In this document: piece by piece, positions 46,409 to 55,795 of the stretch
How positions within the stretch are numbered: the stretch's first letter is position 1
How the letters are laid out: each line of letters begins with the position of its first letter
Position numbers and translations under genes: made by a program
The notes under the pieces: model-generated
Seen by the model: the letters and a program-made list of their open reading frames with translations, nothing else
The model's database searches: none
Told to the model about the DNA's origin: nothing
Assembly: GCA_013298715.1 (NCBI GenBank)
Contig: JAAFIQ010000009.1
Coordinates: forward strand, 62,001 to 126,000
Source of the DNA: Bacteroidota bacterium
Lineage (GTDB): Bacteria > Bacteroidota > Bacteroidia > B-17B0 > Aurantibacillaceae
Length of the DNA stretch: 64,000 nucleotides
Reading direction: 5' to 3'

Positions 46409-46617
46409 TCTTTTTTTGGTTTAATAAAATCTTTTAAAACAATGTATAAGGCCGCACCAATACCAAGTAAGCAAAGCACAATGGTGTAAACTGGTTGCTT
46501 GTTTTGATAAACCGTATCGAGTTTATTACCACCCCAAGCAGAAAGCCCAATAATAGCACCCATTTGGATAGCCATGTTGCTGTATTTTAAATAAGGATTA
46601 GGCTGTTTCGGCAACAT
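46405..46617 (-). CDS. atpZ: AtpZ/AtpI family protein
   Basis: From the ATG at 46617 (MLPKQPNPYLKYSNMAIQMG) the protein has 70 residues and two membrane helices, with the Gly-rich first helix typical of AtpZ (IGLSAWGGNKLD). A start further upstream at 46698 would only add an artefactual tail overlapping bactofilin. AtpZ is an assembly or ion-related accessory of F-type ATP synthase. The reading overlaps the bactofilin end by 20 bases. Confidence 0.8.
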   Translation of the reverse strand: MLPKQPNPYLKYSNMAIQMGAIIGLSAWGGNKLDTVYQNKQPVYTIVLCLLGIGAALYIVLKDFIKPKKE

Positions 46618-47008
46618 TTGCACGACTTGTATTTGACTGCATATTGCGCACCACAGCACCCATATTGCAAGTACCAGTAAACAAAGCGCCAGCCTCAATA
46701 GCCAATTTGCCGGTTACAATATCTCCATTTATTTTGGCTGTACTTTTTAACTGTAAGGTTTCAGTAATTGTAACTTTCCCTTTTACTTCGCCGCTCAAAT
46801 CAGCATTTGCACTCACCACATTACCTTCAATTTTTCCGTTTGCGCCGAGCACAAACTTGCCGTTAGTAGATAAATTTCCTATTAATGTGCCATCAATTCT
46901 AACATCGCCACTGCAATTTACATCGCCAGTAATTGTGGTTCCGTTTCCTATTAAATTAACCGAACCGCCATCTTGGCTAGTCGATTTGTTTGATCCCATT
47001 CCTAACAT
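46598..47008 (-). CDS. bactofilin
   Basis: The 136 residues are a classic bactofilin: a short disordered N-terminus, then a right-handed beta-helix of repeating VNLIGNGTTITGDVNCSGDVRIDGTLIGN-type turns, each about 17-18 residues, and a disordered tail. Bactofilins polymerise without nucleotide into filaments that localise cell wall and envelope enzymes. It is the first gene of the operon. A TATACTTG box (about 47017-47024) precedes the ATG with a very short leader. Confidence 0.92.
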   Translation of the reverse strand: MLGMGSNKSTSQDGGSVNLIGNGTTITGDVNCSGDVRIDGTLIGNLSTNGKFVLGANGKIEGNVVSANADLSGEVKGKVTITETLQLKSTAKINGDIVTGKLAIEAGALFTGTCNMGAVVRNMQSNTSRANVAETA

Positions 47009-47125
47009 ACTACAAGTATAAGATTTTTTTGCTGAAAGAGCAATTAATTAACTTGATTTTTAGACTATTAAAAAAGTTTAACAGTTTAGAATTTACAGAA
47101 TTAGTACAATTAGAAAATCTAAAAA

Positions 47126-48385
47126 TCACCAATACCTATCACTTAAATCAAAACGTACATTTACCACATTACTAAATTTTGAACCAAAAATATAACCAAT
47201 ACTGCATCCGTAATTAAAATTAAAACCTGTTTCTAATTGTATTTGGCCTAACAAAATTTCATCAGATGTGGGTTCTTTTTTTCGCAAAAAGAATTGATCG
47301 TTTTGAATTTGATAACCCGCCCACAAACCAATTCTCAATCCCGTAATTGGATTAAAATTAATACTAGGGTAAATTGATGCGCTGTAATTTTTCGAGTAAT
47401 TAAAATAATGCCAGCCACCCGCCGAAATGTTTACATTCCCCCATTTTTCTATTTGCCTGTACTCAATTACTAATGAATGAAGTCCAAAAAAATCGCTCGT
47501 TTTATTATTAATAGTACTATCGCGGTATTTTTGGTGGCGCCCTCCTACCCTATAGGTGAAGCGCATTTGGCGGCGTGCAGCATCTTTATATTTAAAAACA
47601 TTATACTCTATTGCTGGAAAATAACTAATGCTGTGCCATAAATTTTGTGCAGAATTTTGCGCAAAAACAGCATAGTGCCCAATTCCAATATGCTCTCCAA
47701 TAGACTTGGACATGTAATGGTAATTACCAAAATTCACCACTTGCCCTCTTTTTCTTACACTATCATTTATTTGAAACTCCTGAATGTTATTATTATACCA
47801 TCCGCCAAATTCTATTTTAAATTTTTCGGTAGTTCGGTTAGCATAATAAAACGAATTAATATTCAAATTTCTTGAGTATGCATTTGAATTCCCATTCAAA
47901 TCTAGTGTTGGAGAGAAAGTCCAAAAATTCCATTTATCTTTAATTTTATCCGCACTTAATTGTTGCTCTTCTGCATTTACCGAAAAAGTAATTAGCGCTG
48001 CCAAAGGTGTTTTTAAAATAAAAGGCAGTAGGCCAAATCTAATTTTCTCTAACAACAAATCTCTTATCCCCGCCTCTGCAAGGTTTGCAGGGCTAGTTGT
48101 GCTTAACGTATCTTTTATGTTTTTAAATTTGTTTTCGCCTGTAAAAAATAAATCGTAATTCTGACTCCCGCCACCCGTTCCAATTCTTGTAATTAAAATA
48201 TAAACGTCCGTCAAGTGTCTATCTCGCACAAAATTTACATATGGTAATTGCTGGCGGTAATATTGCAAATCACAAAATTCGCAATCTAAAAAAACATTGG
48301 GTGCGTTTTTTCTTATGGTTGAAGTATCTTGTGAATGGGTTACTTTAACAAAAAATAAAGAGAATATTATAAGGAGTTTTTTCAA
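47126..48385 (-). CDS. exported protein with outer-membrane beta-barrel-like C-terminus
   Basis: From the TTG at 48385 the product starts MKKLLIIFSLFFVKVTHSQ, a proper signal peptide; the longer frame to 48457 would run through the -7 box. The N-terminal domain (NVFLDCEFCDLQYYRQQLPYVNFVRDRHLTDVYILITRIGTGGGSQNY) is a motif I know from uncharacterised Bacteroidota proteins. The rest (about 150-418) alternates aromatic beta strands (WNFWTFSPTLDLNGNSNAYSRNLNINSFYYANR and more) and ends in an aromatic residue (RYW), as outer-membrane barrels do. Function unknown. Confidence 0.75.
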   Translation of the reverse strand: MKKLLIIFSLFFVKVTHSQDTSTIRKNAPNVFLDCEFCDLQYYRQQLPYVNFVRDRHLTDVYILITRIGTGGGSQNYDLFFTGENKFKNIKDTLSTTSPANLAEAGIRDLLLEKIRFGLLPFILKTPLAALITFSVNAEEQQLSADKIKDKWNFWTFSPTLDLNGNSNAYSRNLNINSFYYANRTTEKFKIEFGGWYNNNIQEFQINDSVRKRGQVVNFGNYHYMSKSIGEHIGIGHYAVFAQNSAQNLWHSISYFPAIEYNVFKYKDAARRQMRFTYRVGGRHQKYRDSTINNKTSDFFGLHSLVIEYRQIEKWGNVNISAGGWHYFNYSKNYSASIYPSINFNPITGLRIGLWAGYQIQNDQFFLRKKEPTSDEILLGQIQLETGFNFNYGCSIGYIFGSKFSNVVNVRFDLSDRYW

Positions 48386-48393
48386 AAGGTTTA

Positions 48394-48401
48394 CAAAGGT
48401 A
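48394..48401 (-). promoter_or_regulatory. -7 box that decides the start of the barrel protein gene
   Basis: On the minus strand TACCTTTG lies eight bases upstream of the TTG at 48385. Transcription from it would exclude the longer reading frame start at 48457. Confidence 0.6.
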
Positions 48402-48474
48402 ATTTTTTTATAATGGATTTTAAGAATATTATCATCGATTAAGAAAAACCAAAACATGCTTTAGTTATAAAGGA

Positions 48475-50703
48475 CTAAATTTTTATTCCAATGATGCATA
48501 TATCGTCAACTTGCTCAAGATTACCTTTCCAGGATATGAATTGTTGATTGATTTGGTGGAATTGTTCGTTCATGGTTTTTGTGCAATTAGAGATAAGTAA
48601 ATCTTCAAACTGTTTGTATTTAAACTTTTTACCTTTTGGTCCGCCAAACTGGTCGGCAAGTCCGTCAGTAAAAAGATAAAATGTTGTGGATTCCTTAACT
48701 TCGATTTGATGTGTTGTAAAAGACTTGGGGTAATCCGTTTTACCAATGGGCTGTTTATCTCCTTTTATTTCTTTTAATTCGTTGTTTTGAATGTACCAGA
48801 GTGGGTTGTTTGCACCACTCCAAAAAACCCTTTTAGTTTTAGTATTAATACTTAGTAGAGATATATCCATTCCATCTTTTACTTCCTCAGCACTTTTTTC
48901 AAAAGTTTCTAAAACTAATTCTCTTGTTTTATCAAGTATTTTACCAGTTTCTGTTACTTTAAACTCCTTTATGGCTCGGTTTAAGCAATTTGAGCAAACA
49001 ACTGAAACCATTGCGCCAGGTACACCATGACCTGTACTATCTGCGGATGCAATAAAAAAGTGTTCACCAATTATTTCAGCCCAATAAAAATCGCCTGCGA
49101 CAATATCTTTTGGTACGTATAATATAAAATTATTATTGAGATATTTGTTAATAAAGTCTGTTGGAGGTAGAATTGCTTGCTGCAAACGTTTGGCGTAAGT
49201 AATACTCTCTAAGATTTCATTTTGTTTCTCTTGAATTAAATGTTTTTGAATTTCGACTTCTGTTTTTTGTTTGGCGATTATCTTATTAGTTTTTTGACTT
49301 TTTCTTAAATTGTAAAATACTAACAGAGCGATGATTAACATAGAGAATAAACCAATAGAAATATAATTGGTTATAGTTTTTTGTTTCTTTTTTTCTTCAA
49401 TATAATTTTCATTTTGTTTTTCAGCTTCCTTTTGAAATTTAATTTTCAACTGTTCTTTGGCGCTTTCTTTTTTTATTTCTTCAACGTTTAATTTATTCTT
49501 TAATTGAACAAACTTCTGAAAGTGTGAGAAAGCACTACCATAATTCCCCAAGACCGAATCTGATTGGTAACAAATTTCTTCAAGTTTTACTTCTTGTTTA
49601 AGAGATGCGTATAAGCGCATAAATTCAAGAGATTGCATGGCGTATGTTTTTGCTTTTTTGAAATCTTTTAATTTAAAATAGATACGGGCAAATTCTTGAT
49701 GGCCTGTTGCAATTGCGCCAAGGTAATTCCTTTTCTTACTCTCTTTCATAAGTTCTGTTTGAACTTTTAGGGCTTCCTCGAAATGATTGAAATCAAATTC
49801 TAATAAGCTAAGCTCGTAAATTGGAGCTAAGTCTTTATTATTTTCCTCAACCAAATTTTTTGCCAACATTTTAGCATCAAGAAGTACTTTTTTTGAGTTG
49901 GTGTAATCATCTAATAATTTATAGGATTCACCAATTCCTATTAAACAATCAATCTGACTGCTAGTGTCTTTTGCTAACTTAAATCTCTCTAAAGCATCGT
50001 TTAAAAGTATAATTGCTTTTTTTGGATGATTAATTTTATTGTAAAATTCGCCTCCTAATAGATATCCTTTCGCAAGTCGTTTTGGATCGTTTATCTCCTT
50101 TTCCAGCTCAATACCTTTGTTGGCGTAATTGAGAGCGTTGATGGTATCACTAATGTCGGCATAAAACCTGGCCAGCTGATGAATGTATTTTGCCATGTAT
50201 ATTTTAGCGTTATACTTAGTTGTGGTTTCGAGTGCATTTTTTAGTGTTTGAAGTTCTAAATATGAATCACCTTTTTTAGAATAAATAACTTGAATCGTCC
50301 TAACAACTCTAACATATTCATCCCACAAATTTAATTTTAAATAAATTTTACTCGCTTTTTCAAGAGCTTCTACAGCTTTTTTTTGATTATAGAACTTATT
50401 ATCTTGATAGTAAATAGATTTATATTCATAAGCTTTTGCAATAGCTATTTGAAGTTTTTTTAACTGAGCAGTGTCTGTCGTTTTTTTTTGCAGATTGGTT
50501 GCTTCTTGAATTATTTTATTGCTGTATTTTAAATTATCTCCTATGTCGCAAACTTCAACAAGCTTTGATAAAAAAGTTAATCTATTATGGTTATTCTTTT
50601 CAACTTTTAATAGTTTTACCAAAGAATCTTCAACTTTATTTTGAGAAGACAATGATGAAAATGCTAGAATAAATAGTATTAGTAATTTGGTTAATTTATT
50701 CAT
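48475..50703 (-). CDS. TPR-SpoIIE (PP2C-type) serine phosphatase, membrane-bound
   Basis: The 742 residues begin with a signal peptide, then TPR repeats (about 100-400, for example KAIILLNDALERFKLAKDTSSQIDCLIGIGESY), a coiled coil, one membrane helix (ISIGLFSMLIIALLVFYNL, about 451-469), a second coiled coil (KIIAKQKTEVEIQKHLIQEKQNEILESITYAKRLQQAIL) and a RsbU/SpoIIE phosphatase domain with metal-binding DFYWAE, SADSTGHGVPGAMVS and YLFTDGLADQFGG. Such proteins read a periplasmic input and dephosphorylate an anti-anti-sigma or other partner in the cytoplasm. It is a single gene; no partner-switching genes are adjacent. Confidence 0.92.
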   Translation of the reverse strand: MNKLTKLLILFILAFSSLSSQNKVEDSLVKLLKVEKNNHNRLTFLSKLVEVCDIGDNLKYSNKIIQEATNLQKKTTDTAQLKKLQIAIAKAYEYKSIYYQDNKFYNQKKAVEALEKASKIYLKLNLWDEYVRVVRTIQVIYSKKGDSYLELQTLKNALETTTKYNAKIYMAKYIHQLARFYADISDTINALNYANKGIELEKEINDPKRLAKGYLLGGEFYNKINHPKKAIILLNDALERFKLAKDTSSQIDCLIGIGESYKLLDDYTNSKKVLLDAKMLAKNLVEENNKDLAPIYELSLLEFDFNHFEEALKVQTELMKESKKRNYLGAIATGHQEFARIYFKLKDFKKAKTYAMQSLEFMRLYASLKQEVKLEEICYQSDSVLGNYGSAFSHFQKFVQLKNKLNVEEIKKESAKEQLKIKFQKEAEKQNENYIEEKKKQKTITNYISIGLFSMLIIALLVFYNLRKSQKTNKIIAKQKTEVEIQKHLIQEKQNEILESITYAKRLQQAILPPTDFINKYLNNNFILYVPKDIVAGDFYWAEIIGEHFFIASADSTGHGVPGAMVSVVCSNCLNRAIKEFKVTETGKILDKTRELVLETFEKSAEEVKDGMDISLLSINTKTKRVFWSGANNPLWYIQNNELKEIKGDKQPIGKTDYPKSFTTHQIEVKESTTFYLFTDGLADQFGGPKGKKFKYKQFEDLLISNCTKTMNEQFHQINQQFISWKGNLEQVDDICIIGIKI

Positions 50704-50963
50704 GTCTTAAATATAATCAATTTCAAGATTGTAATAGATTTATACTTTTTTACACTTTAATTTCTAGGTTTTTAAATTTCCATTATAACTCTTTAATAAT
50801 AAAATTCTGTTTCCTTTAATTTGAGTTGTTGCTCTTGATTCCATTTTAATCTTTTAGTTAAAACTACTTCAGCCTTTTTATCGTCAGTTTACTATTGCAA
50901 CTTAATTTTCACAATTAACTTGCAACATTTATGTTAATTTACCGCATTTTTACTTAAATTTTG

Positions 50964-50993
50964 TTTGAAAAATGCAAAAAAAACGTAAGTTTG
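50964..50993 (+). promoter_or_regulatory. apt promoter
   Basis: TTTG (50964-50967), an 18-base spacer and TAAGTTTG (50986-50993) match the consensus. Transcription should start about 50998, so the TTG at 51001 would be nearly leaderless. The rest of the 297-base gap to the phosphatase gene shows no other feature. Confidence 0.6.
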
Positions 50994-51000
50994 TAAGCCT

Positions 51001-51531
51001 TTGCAAAATTTAGAAACTCATATAAAAAACACTATCCGTGATGTGCCTGATTTTCCGAAACCAGGTATATTGTTTAAAGACATTACCCCAATTTTTTATA
51101 ATCAAGAATTGTGTAGTGCTATAACCGATGATTTTATTGCAAAATTACCATCAAAACCTGATGCCATTGTAGGCATTGAAAGTCGTGGATTTTTGTTTGG
51201 GTTTTTAGTTGCCAATAAACTCGGGATTCCATTTGTATTAGTGCGTAAAGCGGGCAAACTACCATACAAAACAGTTAGTTACGAATATAGCCTAGAGTAT
51301 GGCACCGCAAAAATAGAAATGCACGAAGACGCTTTACAAAAAAACTGGAACGTAATCATTCACGATGATTTATTGGCAACAGGAGGAACAGCAGAAGCAG
51401 TGGCAGTTTTAGTAAAAAAATTAGGAGCAAACGTAGCGGGATTTACGTTTGTGGTAGGTTTAAACTTTTTAAACGGAAAAAATAAATTAATTAATCATTC
51501 AAATAATATCACATGTCTAGTTCAGTATTAG
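51001..51531 (+). CDS. apt: adenine phosphoribosyltransferase
   Basis: Apt salvages adenine to AMP with PRPP. The 176 residues contain VPDFPKPGILFKDITPIF at the start, GIESRGFLFG, and the PRPP loop VIIHDDLLATGGTAEA. The start is a TTG at 51001, because there is no ATG, and the conserved region begins at codon 14. The end overlaps the acyl-CoA dehydrogenase start by 19 bases. prs, which makes PRPP, lies 5 kb away on the other strand. Confidence 0.95.
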   Translation: MQNLETHIKNTIRDVPDFPKPGILFKDITPIFYNQELCSAITDDFIAKLPSKPDAIVGIESRGFLFGFLVANKLGIPFVLVRKAGKLPYKTVSYEYSLEYGTAKIEMHEDALQKNWNVIIHDDLLATGGTAEAVAVLVKKLGANVAGFTFVVGLNFLNGKNKLINHSNNITCLVQY

Positions 51532-52682
51532 AAAACAGTACCGTAAGTTTTGCAAAAAACGAAAACCAAGTTATGATTGCGGATATGATTCGCAAATTTG
51601 GTAAAGAACACATACACCCAAAATTAATGGAATGGGATGAAAGTCAAGAATTCCCTATTGACGTATTTAAAAAACTAGGAGAGCTAGGTTTAATGGGTGT
51701 TTTAGTGCCAACAGAATATGGCGGAAGCGGGTTTAGTTACACTGAATACGTTACAGCTATAACTGAATTAGGAAGTATTTGTGGTTCCATTGCCTTATCT
51801 ATGGCGGCACACAACAGTTTGTGTACTGGCCACATTTTAGCCTTTGGAAACGAAGAACAAAAGAAAAAATACTTACCAAAATTAGCTACTGCTGAGTGGA
51901 TTGGTGCTTGGGGATTAACAGAAGCAAATACAGGAAGCGATGCCATGCGCATGCAATGCGTTGCGAAGCAAGATGGCGATTATTGGGTAATAAACGGAAC
52001 CAAAAACTGGATAACTCATGGTATTAGTGGCAACGTAGCAGTTGTATTGGCGCGCACTGGAGAATTGTTAGATAGCAATGGTATTACAGCCTTTATAGTT
52101 GAAAGAACAACACCAGGTTTTAGAGGTGGTAAAAAAGAAAACAAATTAGGAATGCGCGCCAGCGAAACAGCTGAATTAATTTTTGAAAATTGCCGCATAC
52201 ACAAATCGCAAATTTTAGGTAATGTTGGTGATGGTTTTAAACAAGCCATGAAAGTGTTAGATGGCGGACGTATTAGCATTGCTGCATTAAGTTTAGGTAT
52301 TGCCAAAGGTGCTTTAGATGCAAGCGTTAAATACGCAAAAGAACGCCAACAATTTGGCCAACCAATTGCAAATTTTCAAGGCATTTCGTTTAAATTAGCA
52401 GATATGGCAACCGAGTACGAAGCTGCTGAATTACTTACTTTAAACGCTGCTCATCTAAAAAATAGCGGACAAAAAGTAACAACAGCAGGCGCCATGGCTA
52501 AGTATTACGCAAGCGAAGTATGTGTAAAAGCAGCAACAGAAGCGGTGCAAATTTTTGGTGGCTATGGTTATACAAAAGATTTCCCGGTAGAAAAATTTTA
52601 CCGCGATAGTAAATTGTGCACTATTGGCGAAGGTACCAGCGAAATTCAAAAATTGGTAATTGCAAGAGAATTATTGAAATAA
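51513..52682 (+). CDS. acyl-CoA dehydrogenase
   Basis: The 389-residue flavoprotein catalyses alpha,beta-dehydrogenation of an acyl-CoA thioester. The FAD/substrate segments WGLTEANTGSDAMRM and WITHGISGN, the helix RQQFGQPIANFQGISFKLADM, and the catalytic Glu373 in IGEGTSEIQ are all present. Short-chain or branched-chain acyl-CoA is likely from the overall match, but specificity is not decided. Its start overlaps apt, so the two are co-transcribed. Confidence 0.94.
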   Translation: MSSSVLENSTVSFAKNENQVMIADMIRKFGKEHIHPKLMEWDESQEFPIDVFKKLGELGLMGVLVPTEYGGSGFSYTEYVTAITELGSICGSIALSMAAHNSLCTGHILAFGNEEQKKKYLPKLATAEWIGAWGLTEANTGSDAMRMQCVAKQDGDYWVINGTKNWITHGISGNVAVVLARTGELLDSNGITAFIVERTTPGFRGGKKENKLGMRASETAELIFENCRIHKSQILGNVGDGFKQAMKVLDGGRISIAALSLGIAKGALDASVKYAKERQQFGQPIANFQGISFKLADMATEYEAAELLTLNAAHLKNSGQKVTTAGAMAKYYASEVCVKAATEAVQIFGGYGYTKDFPVEKFYRDSKLCTIGEGTSEIQKLVIARELLK

Positions 52683-52716
52683 GATTTTAGAAATAAGATT
52701 TTTAAAAGAATCATTC

Positions 52717-52747
52717 AAAACCGCTTTATAAATAAGGCGGTTTTTTT
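52717..52747 (+). terminator. terminator after acyl-CoA dehydrogenase
   Basis: AACCGCTTTAT pairs with ATAAGGCGGTT, followed by seven T. Confidence 0.88.
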
Positions 52748-52860
52748 GTTTATTATGCTTCAAATAGGTTGCTATCAAAAAAGAGTTGAGTAGTTTATAC
52801 CTATAATTGATTTCATTACAAAAACGAATGAAACCAGATAAGCATTTACTAAAAAATCCG

Positions 52861-52868
52861 TATTTTTG
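52861..52868 (+). promoter_or_regulatory. pdhB -7 box
   Basis: TATTTTTG fits the -7 consensus and lies 24 bases upstream of the ATG; no convincing -33 box was seen. Confidence 0.45.
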
Positions 52869-52892
52869 AATTCTAACTATTAATTGTGCTAA

Positions 52893-53876
52893 ATGAAAAC
52901 TGTAGAATTTAGAGAAGCCTTACGCGAAGCCATGAGCGAAGAAATGCGCCGCGACCCAAATATTTTTTTAATGGGAGAAGAAGTTGCCGAATACAACGGC
53001 GCTTATAAAGTAAGTAAAGGTATGCTGGCTGAATTTGGCGAGAAGCGAATAATAGATACACCTATTGCAGAGCTAGGTTTTGCAGGTATTGGTGTTGGCG
53101 CGGCTTGTAATGGTTTACGCCCAATAATTGAATTTATGACCTTTAACTTTAGTTTAGTAGCAATAGACCAAGTAATTAATAGTGCAGCTAAAATTTATAG
53201 TATGAGTGGTGGCCAATACAATTGCCCAATTGTGTTTCGTGGACCAACCGCAAGCGCTGGTATGTTAAGCTCGCAGCACTCGCAAGCGTTTGAAAATTGG
53301 TATGCAAATTGCCCTGGTTTAAAAGTTGTAGTGCCCAGTAATCCTTACGATGCTAAAGGACTTTTAAAATCTTCTATCCGCGATAACGACCCAGTAATTT
53401 TTATGGAGAGCGAGCAAATGTATGGTGATAAAGGCGAAATTCCAGAAGAAGAATACATTATTCCACTTGGCGTGGCAGATATAAAAAGACAAGGCACCGA
53501 CGTTACCATTGTAAGCTTTGGAAAAATATTAAAAGTTGCCGCGACAGCTGCTATAGAATTGGAAAAAGAAGGCATTAGTGTTGAATTAATCGATTTACGC
53601 ACAGTTAGGCCTATTGATTACGATACCGTAATTAACTCAGTTAAAAAAACAAACCGCCTAGTGGTGGTTGAAGAGGCTTGGCCATTAGCCAGCATTAGCA
53701 GCGAAATTGCATTTATGGTTCAAAAGAAAGCCTTTGATTATTTAGATGCTCCTGTAACCCGCATTACTACAGCCGATACACCATTGCCTTACGCACCAAC
53801 TTTAATTGAAGCAAGCTTACCAAGTGTTGCAAAAGTTATTAAAGCTGTTAAGGAAGTAATGTATGTAACTAAATAA
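52893..53876 (+). CDS. pdhB: pyruvate dehydrogenase E1 component, beta subunit
   Basis: The 327-residue beta subunit forms, with an alpha subunit, the thiamine-dependent E1 that decarboxylates pyruvate. Signatures are REALREAMSEEMRRDPNIFLMGEEVAEYNGAYKVSKGMLAEFGEKRIIDTPIAELGFAGIGVGAA, HSQAFENWYANCPGLKVVVPSNPYDAKGLLKS and VVEEAWPLASISSEIA. The alpha and E2 genes are not adjacent, which is usual in Bacteroidota. The downstream glycosyltransferase begins one base after the stop. Confidence 0.95.
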   Translation: MKTVEFREALREAMSEEMRRDPNIFLMGEEVAEYNGAYKVSKGMLAEFGEKRIIDTPIAELGFAGIGVGAACNGLRPIIEFMTFNFSLVAIDQVINSAAKIYSMSGGQYNCPIVFRGPTASAGMLSSQHSQAFENWYANCPGLKVVVPSNPYDAKGLLKSSIRDNDPVIFMESEQMYGDKGEIPEEEYIIPLGVADIKRQGTDVTIVSFGKILKVAATAAIELEKEGISVELIDLRTVRPIDYDTVINSVKKTNRLVVVEEAWPLASISSEIAFMVQKKAFDYLDAPVTRITTADTPLPYAPTLIEASLPSVAKVIKAVKEVMYVTK

Positions 53877-53877
53877 T

Positions 53878-55020
53878 ATGCGAATAGCTCTTATTACCGA
53901 TGGTGTTTGGCCTTACGTAATGGGCGGTATGCAAAAACATTCGTTTTACCTTTGCAAGTATTTTGCAAAAGATAAAATTCAAGTCGATTTATTTCATTTT
54001 AATGATAGTAAGTTCGACATTACTAAACTTGAATTTTTTTCGGACGAAGAAAAAAAATATATTACATCCTATATTGTTCCTTTTCCCAAAGCTGGCAAAC
54101 TCCCTGGGCATTACATTAAAAATTCTAAACGTCATTCAAAGTTAATTTATAATATTATAAAAGATAAACTCAGCTCTTATAATTTTATTTACAGCAAAGG
54201 CTTTACAGCTTGGCATTTAATTAATTTAAAGCACGCTGGTAAAATTAACTGTTGCCCAATTGGTGTAAAATTTCATGGCTATGAAATGTTTCAAAAACCA
54301 CCCAATTTTAAAATTTATTTACAGCAAGTTTTTTTATTACGCAAACCTGTTAAAGACCTGAGTTTAAAAGCAGATATAGTTTTTAGTTACGGTGGAAAAA
54401 TTACCGAAATTATAAAAACTATAGGTGTTCCGCCCTCAAAAATTATTGAATTACCAAGCGGTGTGGAGCAGGAGTTTGTTGCTGAAAATTATTCTCTAAC
54501 AAAACAACCTATTAATTTTTTATATTTAGGACGTTATGAACGCAGAAAAGGAATTGAAGAAATAAATAGCGCAATAAAAAATAGTATTGCAACAAACAAT
54601 ACAAATTGTGTGTATAATTTTATTGGAAATATTCCTCAAGAAAAAAAAATAAAATCAGAACATGTAAATTATTTTGGAGAAATACGAGACAAAACAAAAT
54701 TACTTAGTTTAATAAAAGAGAACGATGTGTTGCTTTGCCCAAGTTACAGCGAAGGAATGCCCAATGTAATTTTAGAAGCTATGAGCAATGGCCTAACTGT
54801 GCTTTGCACCAATGTTGGCGCTAACGGTGTACTTGTAAATATTAGCAATGGTTTTATGATTGAAGCATGCAATGCAAGTAGTTTAGAAAAAAAAATAAAT
54901 GAAATAAGTAACTTGCCAAGCGCCGAAATTGATTTGAAAAAACAAAACGCACTCACAACAATAAAAGAAAAATTTATTTGGGAGAAATTAATAGCTCAAC
55001 TATTATCAAAAATAAATTAG
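53878..55020 (+). CDS. GT4-family glycosyltransferase
   Basis: A 380-residue GT-B enzyme. The N-terminal Rossmann domain starts MRIALITDGVWPYVMGGMQKHSFYL. The donor-binding domain has LYLGRYERRKGIEEI and the E-x7-E motif PSYSEGMPNVILEAMSNGLTVLCTNVGANG that contacts the nucleotide sugar. It would build a glycolipid or polysaccharide on the cytoplasmic face of the membrane. It is probably co-transcribed with pdhB by read-through, as the gap is one base, although the functions are unrelated. Confidence 0.9.
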   Translation: MRIALITDGVWPYVMGGMQKHSFYLCKYFAKDKIQVDLFHFNDSKFDITKLEFFSDEEKKYITSYIVPFPKAGKLPGHYIKNSKRHSKLIYNIIKDKLSSYNFIYSKGFTAWHLINLKHAGKINCCPIGVKFHGYEMFQKPPNFKIYLQQVFLLRKPVKDLSLKADIVFSYGGKITEIIKTIGVPPSKIIELPSGVEQEFVAENYSLTKQPINFLYLGRYERRKGIEEINSAIKNSIATNNTNCVYNFIGNIPQEKKIKSEHVNYFGEIRDKTKLLSLIKENDVLLCPSYSEGMPNVILEAMSNGLTVLCTNVGANGVLVNISNGFMIEACNASSLEKKINEISNLPSAEIDLKKQNALTTIKEKFIWEKLIAQLLSKIN

Positions 55021-55037
55021 AGATTCAACATCAACGA

Positions 55038-55694
55038 TTAATTCAAAAAATCAAGTTTAATACCAAAATTTTCAATCTCTTTCAAATTTTGTGGAGTAAA
55101 ATTATTTTTGTTAGAAATATGGAGCATCTTCAAATTTTTAAGATGATTTACATCTTTCAACTTTAAATTAATCGGATTTTTTTGAAGAAAAATTTCTTGC
55201 AGTTGCGGTAAATCGTTCAAATGTTTTGGCGCACTTTTAAGAGAATTATTTTCTAAATGCAACTTTTTTAAATTGGGCAATTGTTTTAGCTGCACTAAAC
55301 TTCTATCAATATTAAGATTTGGTTCTGATTCTAAAAAAAGTTCTTCTAAGTTTTTTAAATTCGCTATTTGTTTTGGTATCACTTTAAAATCATTTCCACT
55401 GAGGTTAAGCACTCTAATATTCCTCAATTCAAAAATACTTTTAGGAATTTCAGATAAATGATCATTGCTCAAGTTTAATTCTTGTAAATTTTTAAAATTG
55501 GCTAGTTTAGAATAATCCTCTTGCTTTAATTGCTGGTTGCTTAAATTTAGCTTAAAAACCTTATCTGGGTTAGAAAGTGCTTCTTTTATATCGGTAAATT
55601 CCTTTAATTCTAAAGAATCACTTATTTGTGCTTTAAATGATTGTATTCCACCAAAAAAGAAAAGGAAAGCTAGTATTTTAGTCGTATAGTTCAT
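55038..55694 (-). CDS. exported leucine-rich-repeat protein
   Basis: The 218 residues have a signal peptide (end FKAQIS) and about seven LRR units with the LxxLxxLxLxxNxLxxIPxxI pattern, for example LQELNLSNDHLSEIPKSIFELRN and LKKLHLENNSLKSAPKHLNDLPQ. LRR solenoids bind other proteins. There is no sorting domain or anchor, so it may be periplasmic or released. It converges with the glycosyltransferase gene. Confidence 0.88.
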   Translation of the reverse strand: MNYTTKILAFLFFFGGIQSFKAQISDSLELKEFTDIKEALSNPDKVFKLNLSNQQLKQEDYSKLANFKNLQELNLSNDHLSEIPKSIFELRNIRVLNLSGNDFKVIPKQIANLKNLEELFLESEPNLNIDRSLVQLKQLPNLKKLHLENNSLKSAPKHLNDLPQLQEIFLQKNPINLKLKDVNHLKNLKMLHISNKNNFTPQNLKEIENFGIKLDFLN

Positions 55695-55795
55695 TGATGG
55701 GGCTTTTAGTTTTAAGTGTTGTTACTAATTAAACAAATCAAACTTCATTAATGTTTAAGATAAAACCAATCCTAATGTTAAATTTCGACTAAAAA

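Noticed and set aside
46618-46698. Longer N-terminus of AtpZ from 46698
   Set aside because: The extra residues are the bactofilin 3' coding region read in another frame; ATG 46617 gives a normal AtpZ.
48386-48457. Longer N-terminus of the barrel protein from 48457
   Set aside because: It would contain the TACCTTTG promoter box and push the signal peptide 24 residues inward.
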